From: Mitsuaria chitosanitabida ATCC BAA-476 = NBRC 102408
GTDB lineage: Bacteria; Pseudomonadota; Gammaproteobacteria; Burkholderiales; Burkholderiaceae_C
Assembly (NCBI RefSeq): GCF_001598255.1
Contig: NZ_BCYP01000030.1
Location: 62,001 to 126,000 of the forward strand
Direction of reading: 5' to 3'
DNA length: 64,000 bases
The position numbers and the translations under genes were made by a program. Numbering within the stretch: the stretch's first letter is position 1; every line of letters begins with the position of its first letter. Below the pieces are notes generated by a model. That model searched no databases. It saw only the letters and a list, made by a program, of their open reading frames with translations, and was not told the origin of the DNA. Shown in pieces: positions 43,401-52,649 of the stretch.

Positions 43401-44240
43401 ATGAACACGCCCATCGTCTTGCACGGCCACTGCGCCTGCGCCCGCGCCGAGTACGCGGCCCACGCCATCGACCTCACCGCCACCGTCTGCTACTGCGAGA
43501 TCTGCCGCCGCATGTCGGGCGGCGCCGGCATGGCCTGGCTGCCCATCGATGCCGCGACCTTCCGCGCCAGCGGCTCGCTCACCGCCTGGCGCGGCACGGA
43601 CGGCCTGGAGCGCCGCTTCTGCCCCCAATGCGGCAGCGTGATCATGAGCATCGAGGCCACGCACTCGGCCGTCGCGCATGTGGCGGTCGGCACGCTGGAC
43701 GACCAGCGCCTGATCAAGGGGACGCGCAGCGTCTCGGTGAACTGTCGACCGAGGTGGGACGCGACCCACACGCTCACGCTCCAACCCGCCGATCCCCGCG
43801 ACGAGGGGTCCGAGGTCCCGTCCCCGCACCAGAGCGCCAGCGACGCGGCCCTGCACGAGGCGCTGGCGAACGCGCCGGACGGCTTCGTCAGCATCGATCC
43901 GCGCGGGCTGGTCATGGAATGGAACCACCAGGCCGAGGCGATCCTCGGCTGGACCTACGCGGAGGCGATCCGCCGGCCGCTGCACGAGGTCATCATCCCG
44001 CCCGAGATGCGCAGCGCCCATCTGCGCGGCATGGCCCGGCTGCAGCACACCGGCGACGGCCCGATGATGCGCAAGCACTTCGAGGTCGACGCGCTGCACA
44101 AGGACGGCCGGCGGGTGGCGGTCCATCTCTTCGTCACGCCGGTGAGGATGGACGGGGGCGTGGGCGCCACCGCCTTCATCCGGGCGGCCGAGGAGACGGT
44201 TGCCGCCCCCGCGCCGGTCGTCGCTCCCGCGTCGACCTGA
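43401..44240 (+). CDS. GFA/CENP-V-type zinc protein fused to a PAS domain
   Basis: 279 residues. The first ~130 form a GFA (glutathione-dependent formaldehyde-activating) domain with its zinc cysteines in HGHCACARAE, CYCEICRRMSGG and CPQCGS. Residues ~145-255 form a PAS domain: ALANAPDGFVSIDPRGLVMEWNHQAEAILGWTYAEAI, then a VDALHKDGRRVAVHLFVTPV half. No output domain follows; the protein ends in an Ala/Pro tail. A GFA domain joined to a PAS sensor is unusual. It could be a redox or electrophile sensor rather than an enzyme. GGGGAG lies upstream of the ATG. Confidence 0.8.
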   Translation: MNTPIVLHGHCACARAEYAAHAIDLTATVCYCEICRRMSGGAGMAWLPIDAATFRASGSLTAWRGTDGLERRFCPQCGSVIMSIEATHSAVAHVAVGTLDDQRLIKGTRSVSVNCRPRWDATHTLTLQPADPRDEGSEVPSPHQSASDAALHEALANAPDGFVSIDPRGLVMEWNHQAEAILGWTYAEAIRRPLHEVIIPPEMRSAHLRGMARLQHTGDGPMMRKHFEVDALHKDGRRVAVHLFVTPVRMDGGVGATAFIRAAEETVAAPAPVVAPAST

Positions 44241-44257
44241 GTCTCGGACGGACCGCA

Positions 44258-44275
44258 CGCGCCGCGCTCGGCGCG
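44258..44275. terminator. Hairpin between convergent genes
   Basis: Perfect 7-bp GC stem (44258-44264 with 44269-44275, loop CGCT) between the stops of the convergent GFA-PAS and cytochrome genes. There is no U-tract. Confidence 0.45.
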
Positions 44276-44309
44276 CGCCGGTCGAATCGCCGCGATCGGC
44301 GCGCCACGA

Positions 44310-45692
44310 TCAATGCGCCGCGGCGGTCTTCTCCGCGACGGCCGGCGCCTGTGCCTCCGCCTTCTCTCGGATGCTGGCGACCTCGCGTTCGCTCACGGGC
44401 GCGGCGCGGTTCTCCCAGCCCTGGCGCAGGAAGGTGGCCAGCGTCGCCACCTCGCTGTCGGACAGGCGATGGCCGAAGCCCGGCATCACCAGCACCGACG
44501 GCGCCTTGGCCGTCGAGGGTGTGGCCGCCCCCGTCAGGATCACGTGGATCAGCGCGCTCGGGCTGTCGGCGTTGACCACCGTCGCGCCGTCCATGCGCGG
44601 GAACACGCGCTCCGCGCCCTGGCCGGTCACGAAGTGGCAGGCCGCGCAGTTGTCCAGGTAGAGCCGCTCGCCCAGCGTCAGGTTCACCGCGGCGGTCAGC
44701 TTGCGCTGCGTCTCGGCCGCGCCCTGCGGCTGGACGTCGGCGGCGCGGTCCTTCACCGGCGACAAGGTCTTGAGATAGGCCGCGATCGCGTGCAGATCAG
44801 CGTCCTGCAAGTGCGAGGTGCTGTGCTCGACCACCGAGGTCATCTCGCCCGCGACGGCCGCGGTGCGGTTGCGGCCGGTGTGCAGGTAGTCGACGACGTC
44901 CTGCTCGTTCCAGCGCGGCAGGCCGCGCAGCGAGGGCACTTCCCAGCCGCCCAGGTCGCCGCCGGAGAGAAACTTCTCCTCCGCGCTGCCGTAGGCCTTC
45001 TCGTTCATCGCGAAGCCGCGCGGCGTGTGGCAGCTGCCGCAATGGCCCAGGCCTTCGACCAGATAGGCGCCGCGCGTCACCTGCTCGTTCCAGCCGGGCT
45101 GGCCGCGGAAGGGCTTGTCCGCGCCGAAGAACCAGTTCCACAGGCCCATGCCCCAGCGCTGGTTGAACGGGAAGCTCATGTCCGTGGCCGGCGGCACCGA
45201 GGCGTCCGCCTTCACGCCCTGCATGAAGAAGGCGTACATCGCGTGGATGTCGGCATCGGTGACCTTGGCGTAGCTCGGGTAGGGCATGGCCGGGTACAGG
45301 TGCTGACCGTCCGCCCGCCTGCCCTGGCGCACGGCGTCGGCGAACTGCTGCTCGGTGTAGGCGCCGATGCCGTGCTGGCGGTCCGGCGTGATGTTGGTCG
45401 AGTAGATCAGCCCATGACCGCTGTCGATCGCCAGCCCGCCGGCGAAGGCGGCCTGGCCCGGCGCGCTGTGGCAGGCGATGCAGTCGCCGGCGCGGGCCAG
45501 GTATTCGCCGCGCTGGATCAGCGCCGCGTCGATGGGGGCGGGCGTCGTCGGCTCGGCGGCGGCCTCGGCCTCGGGCAGGCGGTGCACCGCGTAGGCGGCG
45601 ACCAGGCCCAGCGCCGCGGCGGGCAGCACGAGCCCGAGCATCGCCGGCACGCGGGCGAGCAGGGAGGACTTGGGGGACTGCGGGGTGTTCAT
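44310..45692 (-). CDS. Triheme cytochrome c subunit of GMC dehydrogenase
   Basis: 460-residue periplasmic, membrane-anchored cytochrome with three c-heme sites (CIACH, CGSCH, CAACH) in three successive domains and an N-terminal hydrophobic anchor (AMLGLVLPAAALGLVAAYAV). It matches the cytochrome subunit of gluconate/alcohol/sorbitol-type membrane dehydrogenases, passing electrons from the flavoprotein to ubiquinone. It is the last gene of a three-gene operon, 16 bases after the GMC subunit. The Ala/Glu-rich tail is not conserved. Confidence 0.93.
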   Translation of the reverse strand: MNTPQSPKSSLLARVPAMLGLVLPAAALGLVAAYAVHRLPEAEAAAEPTTPAPIDAALIQRGEYLARAGDCIACHSAPGQAAFAGGLAIDSGHGLIYSTNITPDRQHGIGAYTEQQFADAVRQGRRADGQHLYPAMPYPSYAKVTDADIHAMYAFFMQGVKADASVPPATDMSFPFNQRWGMGLWNWFFGADKPFRGQPGWNEQVTRGAYLVEGLGHCGSCHTPRGFAMNEKAYGSAEEKFLSGGDLGGWEVPSLRGLPRWNEQDVVDYLHTGRNRTAAVAGEMTSVVEHSTSHLQDADLHAIAAYLKTLSPVKDRAADVQPQGAAETQRKLTAAVNLTLGERLYLDNCAACHFVTGQGAERVFPRMDGATVVNADSPSALIHVILTGAATPSTAKAPSVLVMPGFGHRLSDSEVATLATFLRQGWENRAAPVSEREVASIREKAEAQAPAVAEKTAAAH

Positions 45693-45708
45693 CGTCGTCG
45701 TGCTCCGC

Positions 45709-47481
45709 TCAAGCCTGGACCAGCGGGCCGGGGTTCTTGAGGTACTGCTCCTTGATGGCCTTGGCCGCCATCAGCGTGATGGCGCCGATGGTCGCGGTCG
45801 GGTTGGCCTGGAAGTTCTGCGGGAAGGCATTGCCGCCCGGCACGAAGACGTTGTGCACGTCCCAGGACTGCAGGTACTTGTTGAGCGCCGAATCGCGCGG
45901 CGACGCGCCCATGATGGCGCCGCCCACGTTGTGCGTGGATACGTACTTGGTGATGTCCCAATGCGCGTCCAGCGCCAGGAAGTTCTCGTTGATCGCGTCC
46001 GGGCCCAGTTCCTTGGCGATCCTCAGCACGATGTCGCGCAGATAGCGCTGCAGCTTGAGCTCGTTCTGACGCCAGTCGAAGGTCATGCGCAGCAGCGGCA
46101 TGCCCCACGGGTCCTTGTAGGTCGGATCCAGGTCCAGGAAGTGGCCGCGGTAGGACATGCAGGTGGTGGTGATGCTCACGCCCATCGAGCGTCCGTACCA
46201 GTCCACCATCCCTTCCTTCCAGCCCTTGCCCCATTGCGGCGTGCCCTTGGGCAGCGCCGCGCCGATGGGCGCGCCGGTGGCCTGCGAGCTGTGGATCTTG
46301 GCGCCGCCGATGAAGCCCAGCTTGATGCCGTCGTCGAAGTTGCCGGGGGAGATGTCGTTGAACATCTCGCCGGTCGCGCCGGCGGTGGCGAAGGGATTGA
46401 AGTGCTTGTCCTTGAAGAACAGCGTCGCGCCGCCGTTGGACAGGAAGGCGTAGTTGCGGCCGATGGTGCCGGTCTCGGTCACCGGGTCATAGGGCTTGCC
46501 GATGCCCGACAGCAGCATCAGGCGCACGTTGGCGAACTGGAAGCTGGACAGGATGACGATCTTCGCGGGCTGGAAGACCTGGTTGCCGCGCTCGTCGACA
46601 TAGGTGACGCCCTTGGCGGTCTTCTTGTCGGCGTGCAGGTCCACGCGGATGACGTTGGCGTTGACCTTGTAGTCGAAGTTGGGCATCCGCTTGACCACGT
46701 CCAGGATGGTCGTCTGCGGCGAGGCCTTCGAGTAGTTCAGGCAGGGGTACTTGCTGCAGTAGCCGCAGTAGTTGCAGGGCGCGAGCTGCGCGCCGTACGG
46801 GTTGGTCCAGGCGCGCGAGACGTTGGCCGACGGATTCGGGAAGGGGTGGTAGCCGAGCTTGCGCGCGGTGTCCGCGAACATCGAGCAGTTCAGCGTGTCG
46901 TGCAGCGCGGGCAGCGGGTAGGGGCTGGAGCGCGGGCCCTCGAAGGGGTCGCCGCCGGGCTGGATCTTCCCGCCCAGGTTGCCGGTGGTGCCGGACAGGC
47001 CGCAGACCTTGTCGAAGAAGTCGAAGTGCGGCTCGATCTCGTCCCAGGTGAAGGGGAAGTCCTTGATCCGCATCTCGGGATCGAGCTTGCCCTTGCCGTA
47101 GGCCTGGTCGGCGTAGGTCTTGAGCTTGATGTCGGTGGGCGTGGGGCGGATCAGCACGCCGGTCCAGTGCAGGCCCGAGCCGCCCACGCCGGTGCCCGGC
47201 GCGAAGGCGCCCCACTTGCGCGTGGGCAGCGCGGTTTCCGAAGTGTTGTAGCGCACGGTCAGCGCCGCCTCCTTGGGCGTGGCGAAGACCTTGTTGCGGG
47301 TCGCGTAGGCGTACTGGTCGGCCGGCTTGGGATAGGCGAAATCCGAGGGCGGACGGTCCGGACCGCGCTCGAGCGCGCGGACCTTCAGCCCGGCCTGCGC
47401 CAGTTCGATGGCCATGAGGGAGCCGGCCCAGCCGAGACCGACGATGACGACGTCGACCTCGTCGTTGGTGATGTTTGCCAT
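45709..47481 (-). CDS. GMC-family flavoprotein dehydrogenase (gluconate 2-dehydrogenase-like)
   Basis: 590 residues. The N-terminal FAD-binding motif is VDVVIVGLGWAGSLMAIELAQAGLKVRALERG, with later substrate-domain blocks STHNVGGAIMGASP and FVPGGNAFPQNFQANPTATIGAITLMAA. It belongs to the large membrane-bound GMC group (gluconate, 2-ketogluconate, fructose or sorbitol dehydrogenases). The sugar acid or polyol oxidised is not decidable. It sits between the small subunit and the triheme cytochrome, which together make the usual heterotrimer. It lacks its own signal peptide and probably co-exports with the Tat-type small subunit. Confidence 0.92.
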   Translation of the reverse strand: MANITNDEVDVVIVGLGWAGSLMAIELAQAGLKVRALERGPDRPPSDFAYPKPADQYAYATRNKVFATPKEAALTVRYNTSETALPTRKWGAFAPGTGVGGSGLHWTGVLIRPTPTDIKLKTYADQAYGKGKLDPEMRIKDFPFTWDEIEPHFDFFDKVCGLSGTTGNLGGKIQPGGDPFEGPRSSPYPLPALHDTLNCSMFADTARKLGYHPFPNPSANVSRAWTNPYGAQLAPCNYCGYCSKYPCLNYSKASPQTTILDVVKRMPNFDYKVNANVIRVDLHADKKTAKGVTYVDERGNQVFQPAKIVILSSFQFANVRLMLLSGIGKPYDPVTETGTIGRNYAFLSNGGATLFFKDKHFNPFATAGATGEMFNDISPGNFDDGIKLGFIGGAKIHSSQATGAPIGAALPKGTPQWGKGWKEGMVDWYGRSMGVSITTTCMSYRGHFLDLDPTYKDPWGMPLLRMTFDWRQNELKLQRYLRDIVLRIAKELGPDAINENFLALDAHWDITKYVSTHNVGGAIMGASPRDSALNKYLQSWDVHNVFVPGGNAFPQNFQANPTATIGAITLMAAKAIKEQYLKNPGPLVQA

Positions 47482-47572
47482 GACGTACTTCTTGTGGAGC
47501 GGACGCCGTGCGGCGTCCGGGAGCGGCCGGTCCTCGCGGGGAGGGGCCGCGCTCGGGAGGGGAGGCCGGGCC

Positions 47573-48277
47573 TCAGGCCCGCTTGCCGCTCAGGCTCACG
47601 GGGCCGAGCGGGTACGGACGGTCGTGCTGGTCGATCCATTCCGTGTAGGCCGCGCGGGCGCCGGGGAAGCCGATCGCGACCCAGGCCTTCATGTCCTTGT
47701 TGCCGCCGTACATGGGGTCGGCGAGGTAGCCGTTCTTGGTGTCGGACAGCAGCTGCCCGAAGAACTGCGAGGCCTTGAGCGTGTCGTCGCCCAGCTCGGC
47801 GAACTTGACGTCGTTCTTCTGGAGCGCGGTCAGGAGCGCGTCCTTCTGCTCGGCGCCGAGCTGCTCGAAAGGCTTGCCATGCAGCTTGCGCGCGGCTGCC
47901 TGCGACAGCCGGATGCCGATGCGGTAGGTCTCCTGCGGCGAGTGCGTCATCTGGAAGCCCAGCGTCGCGGGCGCGTCCGGCTTGTGCGGGCCGGCCATGT
48001 AGACGTCGTCGCCCAGGCCGCCCTTGAGCTGCTGGTCGATGAACACCGGCACGTTGGTCTCCAGCGCGCCCGGGCCCTTGCCCTCGGCGGGGATCAGGCG
48101 GTCGCAGGCGGCGAGGAGGAAGCTCCATTCGGCGGCGCTGAAGAAGACCGGCTGATAGCGGGACAGCTCGGTGCCTTCGAGGCCCTTGGCGCGGCTGCTC
48201 AGGGGCAGCGCGACGATGGGCACGGCGGCGGCGGACGCCAGCAGCAGGGTACGGCGCGTGGAAACGAGTTGGGACAT
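47573..48277 (-). CDS. Gluconate 2-dehydrogenase subunit 3 family protein
   Basis: 234-residue small subunit. The N-terminus STRRTLLLASAAAVPIVALPL resembles a twin-arginine signal. The mature part has FFSAAEWSFLLAACDRLIPAEGKGPGALETNVPVFID and ends with YGGNKDMKAWVAIGFPGARAAYTEWID, both typical of the family. In related enzymes it is needed for export and maturation of the catalytic subunit. It is the first gene of the operon. The start at 48277 is preferred because the signal peptide begins there. Confidence 0.9.
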   Translation of the reverse strand: MSQLVSTRRTLLLASAAAVPIVALPLSSRAKGLEGTELSRYQPVFFSAAEWSFLLAACDRLIPAEGKGPGALETNVPVFIDQQLKGGLGDDVYMAGPHKPDAPATLGFQMTHSPQETYRIGIRLSQAAARKLHGKPFEQLGAEQKDALLTALQKNDVKFAELGDDTLKASQFFGQLLSDTKNGYLADPMYGGNKDMKAWVAIGFPGARAAYTEWIDQHDRPYPLGPVSLSGKRA

Positions 48278-48382
48278 GACGGCTCTCTGGGGAGGTGGCT
48301 CGGAAGGCTGCCTGGCCGGGCGTCGGGAACGGAGTCGGGGCGCTCGAGAACGGGGCGGAAACGGCGGATACCCCGCTGCCAT

Positions 48383-48417
48383 TGAATTGGTAGCGGTACC
48401 GTTTGGGGCCGTATTAT
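48383..48417. promoter_or_regulatory. AT-richer patch with CGGTACCG palindrome upstream of the dehydrogenase operon
   Basis: The 8-bp palindrome CGGTACCG (48394-48401) is flanked by TTGAAT (48383-48388) and TATTAT (48412-48417) in an otherwise GC-rich gap. It could be an operator, for example of LacI/GntR type, for the dehydrogenase operon. The spacing does not give a standard promoter on the plus strand. Confidence 0.3.
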
Positions 48418-48548
48418 GGTTCTCCCTAGGTCACGTTCAGGCCAAGTTTTTCGCTATCCGCACGGCCGTGAGCCGGAAGTCATGGGGGTCGCGGCCGCCA
48501 GGACGGTGACGGCGGCCGCGACCGGAAAGCGCGTCGACGGTCGAGGCC

Positions 48549-49010
48549 TCAGCGCGCCGCGGCCGCCACGGCCTGCGGCACGTTGCGGAAGCTGATGGCC
48601 AGGCGGTTGTAGGTGTTCATCAGGCCGATCGCGATCGTGAGGTCCGCCAGCTCCTTCTCGCCGAAGACGGCTCGCGCGGCGGCGAAGTCGGCATCGGGGA
48701 CGCCGGTCGTGGCGACGCGCGTCACGGACTCGGCCCAGGCCAGCGCGGCGCGTTCGCGGGCGTCGAAGAGGGCGCCACCTTCGTCCCAGACCTGCACCAG
48801 CGCGAGCTTCTCGACGGCCACACCTTTCTTGAGCAGGTCGCGGGTGTGCATGTCCAGGCAGTAGGCGCAGTGGTTGATCTGCGAGATGCGCAGGAAGACG
48901 AGCTCGACGAGCTCGGGCGCCAGGCCGCACTGGGCGACATAGCCGTAGACGCCGCCCAGCGCCTTCACGCCGGCGGGAGAGACTTGCATGTAATCGAGAC
49001 GTTGGGTCAT
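48549..49010 (-). CDS. Carboxymuconolactone decarboxylase/AhpD-family protein
   Basis: 153 residues. It carries the AhpD-type redox motif CAYCLDMH (CxxCxxxH) at the start of the core helix bundle, with SQINHCAY and LMNTYNRLAISFRNVP blocks. Such proteins act as alkylhydroperoxidases or reductants. The start at 49010 has GGAGCC upstream. It is divergent from a MocR-type regulator, which commonly controls its divergent neighbour. Confidence 0.92.
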   Translation of the reverse strand: MTQRLDYMQVSPAGVKALGGVYGYVAQCGLAPELVELVFLRISQINHCAYCLDMHTRDLLKKGVAVEKLALVQVWDEGGALFDARERAALAWAESVTRVATTGVPDADFAAARAVFGEKELADLTIAIGLMNTYNRLAISFRNVPQAVAAAAR

Positions 49011-49116
49011 GGGAGGCTCCAGGGGGAAAGGGAGAGGGAGAGGGAAAAGGAAAGGGGCAGGGTGAGGCGATCGGGCGAGGCCTCCGGGCGAGGCGGCCTC
49101 GCGATTCGTTGGAGGG

Positions 49117-49156
49117 ATTCTTGGCCTTCGGTGGTGCAATGAGAAGCACCAAGAAT
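49117..49156. promoter_or_regulatory. Nested inverted repeats in ahpD-like/mocR divergent promoter
   Basis: ATTCTTGG (49117-49124) pairs perfectly with CCAAGAAT (49149-49156). Nested within, TGGTGC (49132-49137) pairs with GCACCA (49146-49151). It lies 22 bases before the regulator ATG in a short divergent gap. It is a good candidate operator for the MocR protein. Confidence 0.5.
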
Positions 49157-49177
49157 CGTCAAACGCGCTGTACCACG

Positions 49178-50698
49178 ATGACACCCTCACCGCTCGAACT
49201 CCGGCTCGACAAGCATTCGCCGGTGCCCTTGTCCGATCAGATCCATCGCGGCATCGCCGCGGCCATCGAGCGCGACGTGCTCAGCGCCGGCATGCGCTTG
49301 CCATCGTGGATCGACCTGGCCGCTCAGCTGGGCGTCGCGCGCGGCACCGTGCGCGTGGCCTACGAGAAGCTGGCCGCGGCGCAGCTGATCGAGGCCTCGC
49401 GGTCGGCAGGGACGCGCGTCGCGCATCGGCCGTCGACGATGGGACGCGCCATCGGCATGGGGCTCGATGCCCATGGGGGCGCGGCTGCCGGCTCAGGGGC
49501 AGGTCCAGGCGCGGGCGTCGGTCCCGGCGTCGACGCCCGCATGGCGGTCGGCGTCTCGCCGGCGGCGATCGACCCGGGGGCCTTCGTCTCGATGTACCGG
49601 GAGCTCACCGCCGGACCGGGTCTGTTCCAGCCGGGGATCCCGTCGCGCGACAGTCTGCCGGCCAAGCTCATGACGAGGCTGCGCGCGCGGGCGCTGCCGG
49701 CGGAGACCAGCGGCGCGCCGCTCTATCCGGATCCGCGCGGGGAGCTCGCGCTGCGGCGGGAGATCGCCGGCTACCTGGCGATCGCGCGCGGGATCGTGTG
49801 CTCGCCCGACCAGATCCTGGTGACCGCCGGCTATGCGGCGGGACTGGGCCTCGCGCTGCGCGCGCTCGGTGTGGAGGGCCGTCGCGCCTGGATGGAGGAG
49901 CCCGGCTTCTTCTTCACCCGGCATGCGCTCGGGCTGGCCCGGCTCGAGACCGTGCCGGTGCGCGTGGACGAGGAGGGGCTCGATGTGGAGGAGGGCTGTC
50001 GGCTCGCGCTGGATGCGGCGCTCGCCGTGGTCACGCCGGGGCAGCAGGCGCCGCTCGGCGTGACGATGTCCTTGCGACGGCGGCTTCAGCTGCTCGACTG
50101 GGCCGAGCGGACGGGCGCATGGATCGTGGAGGACGACTACCTCAGCGAGCTCCAGCTGCAGGGCCGCGCGGCGCCGGCCCTGGCCTCGCTGGACACGCGG
50201 GGGCGGGTGCTCCACGTCGGCTCGTTCAGCAAGACGCTGGATCCGCGATTGCGGCTGGGATTCCTGGTGGCGCCGGTCGCGCTGCTGCCGCGGCTGGCGG
50301 AGGTGGCGGCCTGTCTGGCGCCGCCGCCCGGGCCGGCGGTCCAGCAGGCGATCGCCGGCTTTCTGCGCGAGGGGCACTACCTGCGCCATCTGCGACGCAC
50401 GAAGCGGCTCTACCTGGCGCAGCGCGACGCGTTGATCGCGCAGTTGCAAGGCCTGGGGCTCGAGCACCGCGCCGCCGCCTTGGCCGTTCTGGTCCGCACG
50501 CCGGAGGGCGCGTCGGACCTGGCGCTCGCCCGCGCGCTGTTTCCCTTCGGCATCTCGCCGGCGCCGCTGTCGGTCTGGTACGCGCGTCCGGCGCTCGCGC
50601 GCGCCGGGCTGATGCTGAGCGTGGCGACCGCGCCCGTGGCGCAGATCGAGCGCGGCTGTGAACGGCTGAAGGCGGTGCTCGACGCGCATGGCGCGTGA
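49178..50698 (+). CDS. MocR-type transcriptional regulator (GntR HTH + aminotransferase fold)
   Basis: 506 residues. The N-terminal GntR-type winged helix (about 10-80; PVPLSDQIHRGIAAAIERDVL, LAAQLGVARGTVRVAYEKLAAAQLIEA) is joined by a Gly/Ala/Pro linker to a fold-type I aminotransferase domain with the PLP lysine in VGSFSKTLDPRLRLG. MocR proteins use PLP as a sensor ligand. The start at 49178 leaves the HTH at the usual place. It is divergently paired with the AhpD-like gene, its likely target, with inverted repeats in the gap. Confidence 0.92.
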   Translation: MTPSPLELRLDKHSPVPLSDQIHRGIAAAIERDVLSAGMRLPSWIDLAAQLGVARGTVRVAYEKLAAAQLIEASRSAGTRVAHRPSTMGRAIGMGLDAHGGAAAGSGAGPGAGVGPGVDARMAVGVSPAAIDPGAFVSMYRELTAGPGLFQPGIPSRDSLPAKLMTRLRARALPAETSGAPLYPDPRGELALRREIAGYLAIARGIVCSPDQILVTAGYAAGLGLALRALGVEGRRAWMEEPGFFFTRHALGLARLETVPVRVDEEGLDVEEGCRLALDAALAVVTPGQQAPLGVTMSLRRRLQLLDWAERTGAWIVEDDYLSELQLQGRAAPALASLDTRGRVLHVGSFSKTLDPRLRLGFLVAPVALLPRLAEVAACLAPPPGPAVQQAIAGFLREGHYLRHLRRTKRLYLAQRDALIAQLQGLGLEHRAAALAVLVRTPEGASDLALARALFPFGISPAPLSVWYARPALARAGLMLSVATAPVAQIERGCERLKAVLDAHGA

Positions 50699-50703
50699 GT
50701 GCC

Positions 50704-50738
50704 CGATCACCGATCACCGATCACCGATCACCGATCAC
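50704..50738. repeat. Five tandem copies of heptamer CGATCAC
   Basis: Five perfect uninterrupted 7-bp units start five bases after the mocR stop, followed by CGAGCGC-type degenerate copies. The site is the short gap between convergent genes. The unit length would shift frame in a gene. Confidence 0.92.
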
Positions 50739-50802
50739 CGAGCGCCGAGCGCCTATGCCGGGCCCCGAGGCTCGTGCTCGTGCTCGGCGACGAGGTCGGT
50801 CG

Positions 50803-52341
50803 TCAAGCCACCTTGAAGACGGCCACGACCTCCTCGAGGCGCTGGGCCTGCTCGCGCAGCGAGGAGGCGGCGGCGCTGGACTCCTCGACCAGGGCGGCGT
50901 TCTGCTGCGTCATCTGATCCAGGTTGGCGACGGCCTGGTTCACCTGGTTGATGCCGTCGCGCTGCTCGGTCGCGGCGGCCGAGATCTCGCCCATCAGGTC
51001 GGTCATGCGGCCGACGCTGGAGACGATCTCGCCCATCACGTCGCCGGCCTGCGCCACGTCGGCGCTGCCGGCCTCCACGGTCTCCACGGACCGGTTGATC
51101 AGCGACTTGATCTCCTTGGCCGCCGTCGCGCTGCGCTGGGCCAGGGTGCGGACCTCGCTCGCGACGACCGCGAAACCGCGACCCTGCTCGCCGGCGCGCG
51201 CCGCCTCGACGGCCGCGTTCAGCGCGAGGATGTTGGTCTGGAAGGCGATGCCGTCGATGGTGCCGATGATGTCGTTGATGCGGTTGGACGACTCGCTGAT
51301 CTGGCGCATGCGCTCGATCACCTGGTTCACCACCTGACCGCCGCGGGTGGCCGCGTCGGCCGCGCCGCCGGCCAGCTGGTTGGCCTGACGCGCCGTGTCG
51401 GCCGACTGGGCCACGGTCCCCGTCAGCTCTTCCATGCTCGAGGCGGTCTCCTCCAGGTTGGAGGCGGTCTGCTCGGTGCGCGCCGACAGATCGGCGTTGC
51501 CCACGGCGATCTGCGAGGACGCGCTGGACACGGACTCCACGCCGTCACGCACCTGCGCGACCACCGACTTGAGCTGCTGGACCATGCGCAGCAGCGCGGT
51601 CTGCAGCTGCGCGACCTCGTCGCGGCCCTGCACCCGCAGCGTGCCGGTCAGGTCGCCCTCGGCGACGGCCTCGGCCAGTTGGACGGACGCGGCCAGCGGG
51701 CGTGTCAGGTTGCGGGTGATGACGACGGCCAGGGCGGCGCCGACCGCGATGGCGAGCGCGCTGACGAGGCCCACGGTCCAGCGGCTGTTGCGGAAGATCT
51801 GGTCGCCTAGCTCGTCGGCCGCCTTCGCGCCCTGGTTGTTGAGGTCGACCAGGTCCGCCGTGGCCTGGTTCAACGCGTCGTAGCGCGGCAGGCCGTCGAT
51901 GGCCAGGATGCGCTTGGCGGTTTCGTCGTCGGCCGACTTCGCCGCGGCGACCATCAGCGCGCTCTGCTCGAGATAGCCGGCCCACGCGGCGCGGATCTCC
52001 TTGAGCTTCTGCGCCTCGGCGGGGGAGCTGATCATCGGCTCGTAGCCGTCGATGGCCTTGGCGACGTCGGCACGGGACTGGTCGATCTTCCTGGCGTCGG
52101 CCACGCGGGCCTCGCCGGAGGACACCATCATCCGGTACTCGCGGGTGCGGAAGCGGCTGATGTGCTGCTGGATCAGCTGGGCCTGCTGGGCCGAGGGCAT
52201 CCAGTTCTGGGACATGTCGGTGGACACGTCGTTGACCCGGCCGAGCTGGATCACCGCGGTGACGGCGACGATCAGCGTGAAGAGAAGGACCGAGCTGAAG
52301 GCCAAGGCGAGCTTGGCGCCCACGGACAGACGCGAGAACAT
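50803..52341 (-). CDS. Methyl-accepting chemotaxis protein
   Basis: 512-residue transmembrane chemoreceptor. TM1 is at residues ~11-31 ([21 protein letters not shown]), followed by a periplasmic four-helix-bundle sensor of about 150 residues. TM2 is [21 protein letters not shown], followed by a HAMP domain and the cytoplasmic signalling hairpin with the highly conserved [21 protein letters not shown] tip. Methylation helices are recognisable around [11 protein letters not shown]. The ligand is unknown. No che genes are adjacent. It is convergent with the mocR gene. Confidence 0.95.
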   Translation of the reverse strand: MFSRLSVGAKLALAFSSVLLFTLIVAVTAVIQLGRVNDVSTDMSQNWMPSAQQAQLIQQHISRFRTREYRMMVSSGEARVADARKIDQSRADVAKAIDGYEPMISSPAEAQKLKEIRAAWAGYLEQSALMVAAAKSADDETAKRILAIDGLPRYDALNQATADLVDLNNQGAKAADELGDQIFRNSRWTVGLVSALAIAVGAALAVVITRNLTRPLAASVQLAEAVAEGDLTGTLRVQGRDEVAQLQTALLRMVQQLKSVVAQVRDGVESVSSASSQIAVGNADLSARTEQTASNLEETASSMEELTGTVAQSADTARQANQLAGGAADAATRGGQVVNQVIERMRQISESSNRINDIIGTIDGIAFQTNILALNAAVEAARAGEQGRGFAVVASEVRTLAQRSATAAKEIKSLINRSVETVEAGSADVAQAGDVMGEIVSSVGRMTDLMGEISAAATEQRDGINQVNQAVANLDQMTQQNAALVEESSAAASSLREQAQRLEEVVAVFKVA

Positions 52342-52649
52342 GACGGACTCCTGGGGTCGAGGGGGGAGGCGGACCTGACGGGCTCCGGTCGCCGAGGCGG
52401 CGGATTGTCATCAGGGTCTCCCCGCGCGAAGCGGCAGGAATCGTCGTTCGGCGGGAGTTTCTTGACGTCGGCGTGACGGGGCGGCCGCCACCCGCCCGAA
52501 GGGTCTGTCTCGCGCCCGCCTGGCGACCCATCGACGTGTACGTCGCACGACGCCGGATCGGCGGCCGGGCGCCGTCGTTCGACGGGCTCGGCATCGGCGG
52601 CGCGGCGCGGCGCGGCGCGGCGCGGCGCGGTTCGGGGTCCCCCGAGGGC
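52342..52649. other. Intergenic region with CGCGG pentamer array
   Basis: The 308 bases upstream of the chemoreceptor and downstream of the reductase stop. Six perfect CGCGG pentamers occur at 52601-52630, just before the reductase stop side. No gene is recognised. The chemoreceptor promoter must lie here, but no convincing sigma-28 or sigma-70 site was found. Confidence 0.6.

Noticed and set aside
52445-52465. Sigma-28-like elements (TCAAG and GCCGAACG on the minus strand) upstream of the chemoreceptor
   Set aside because: The spacing is about six bases too short for a flagellar-type promoter.
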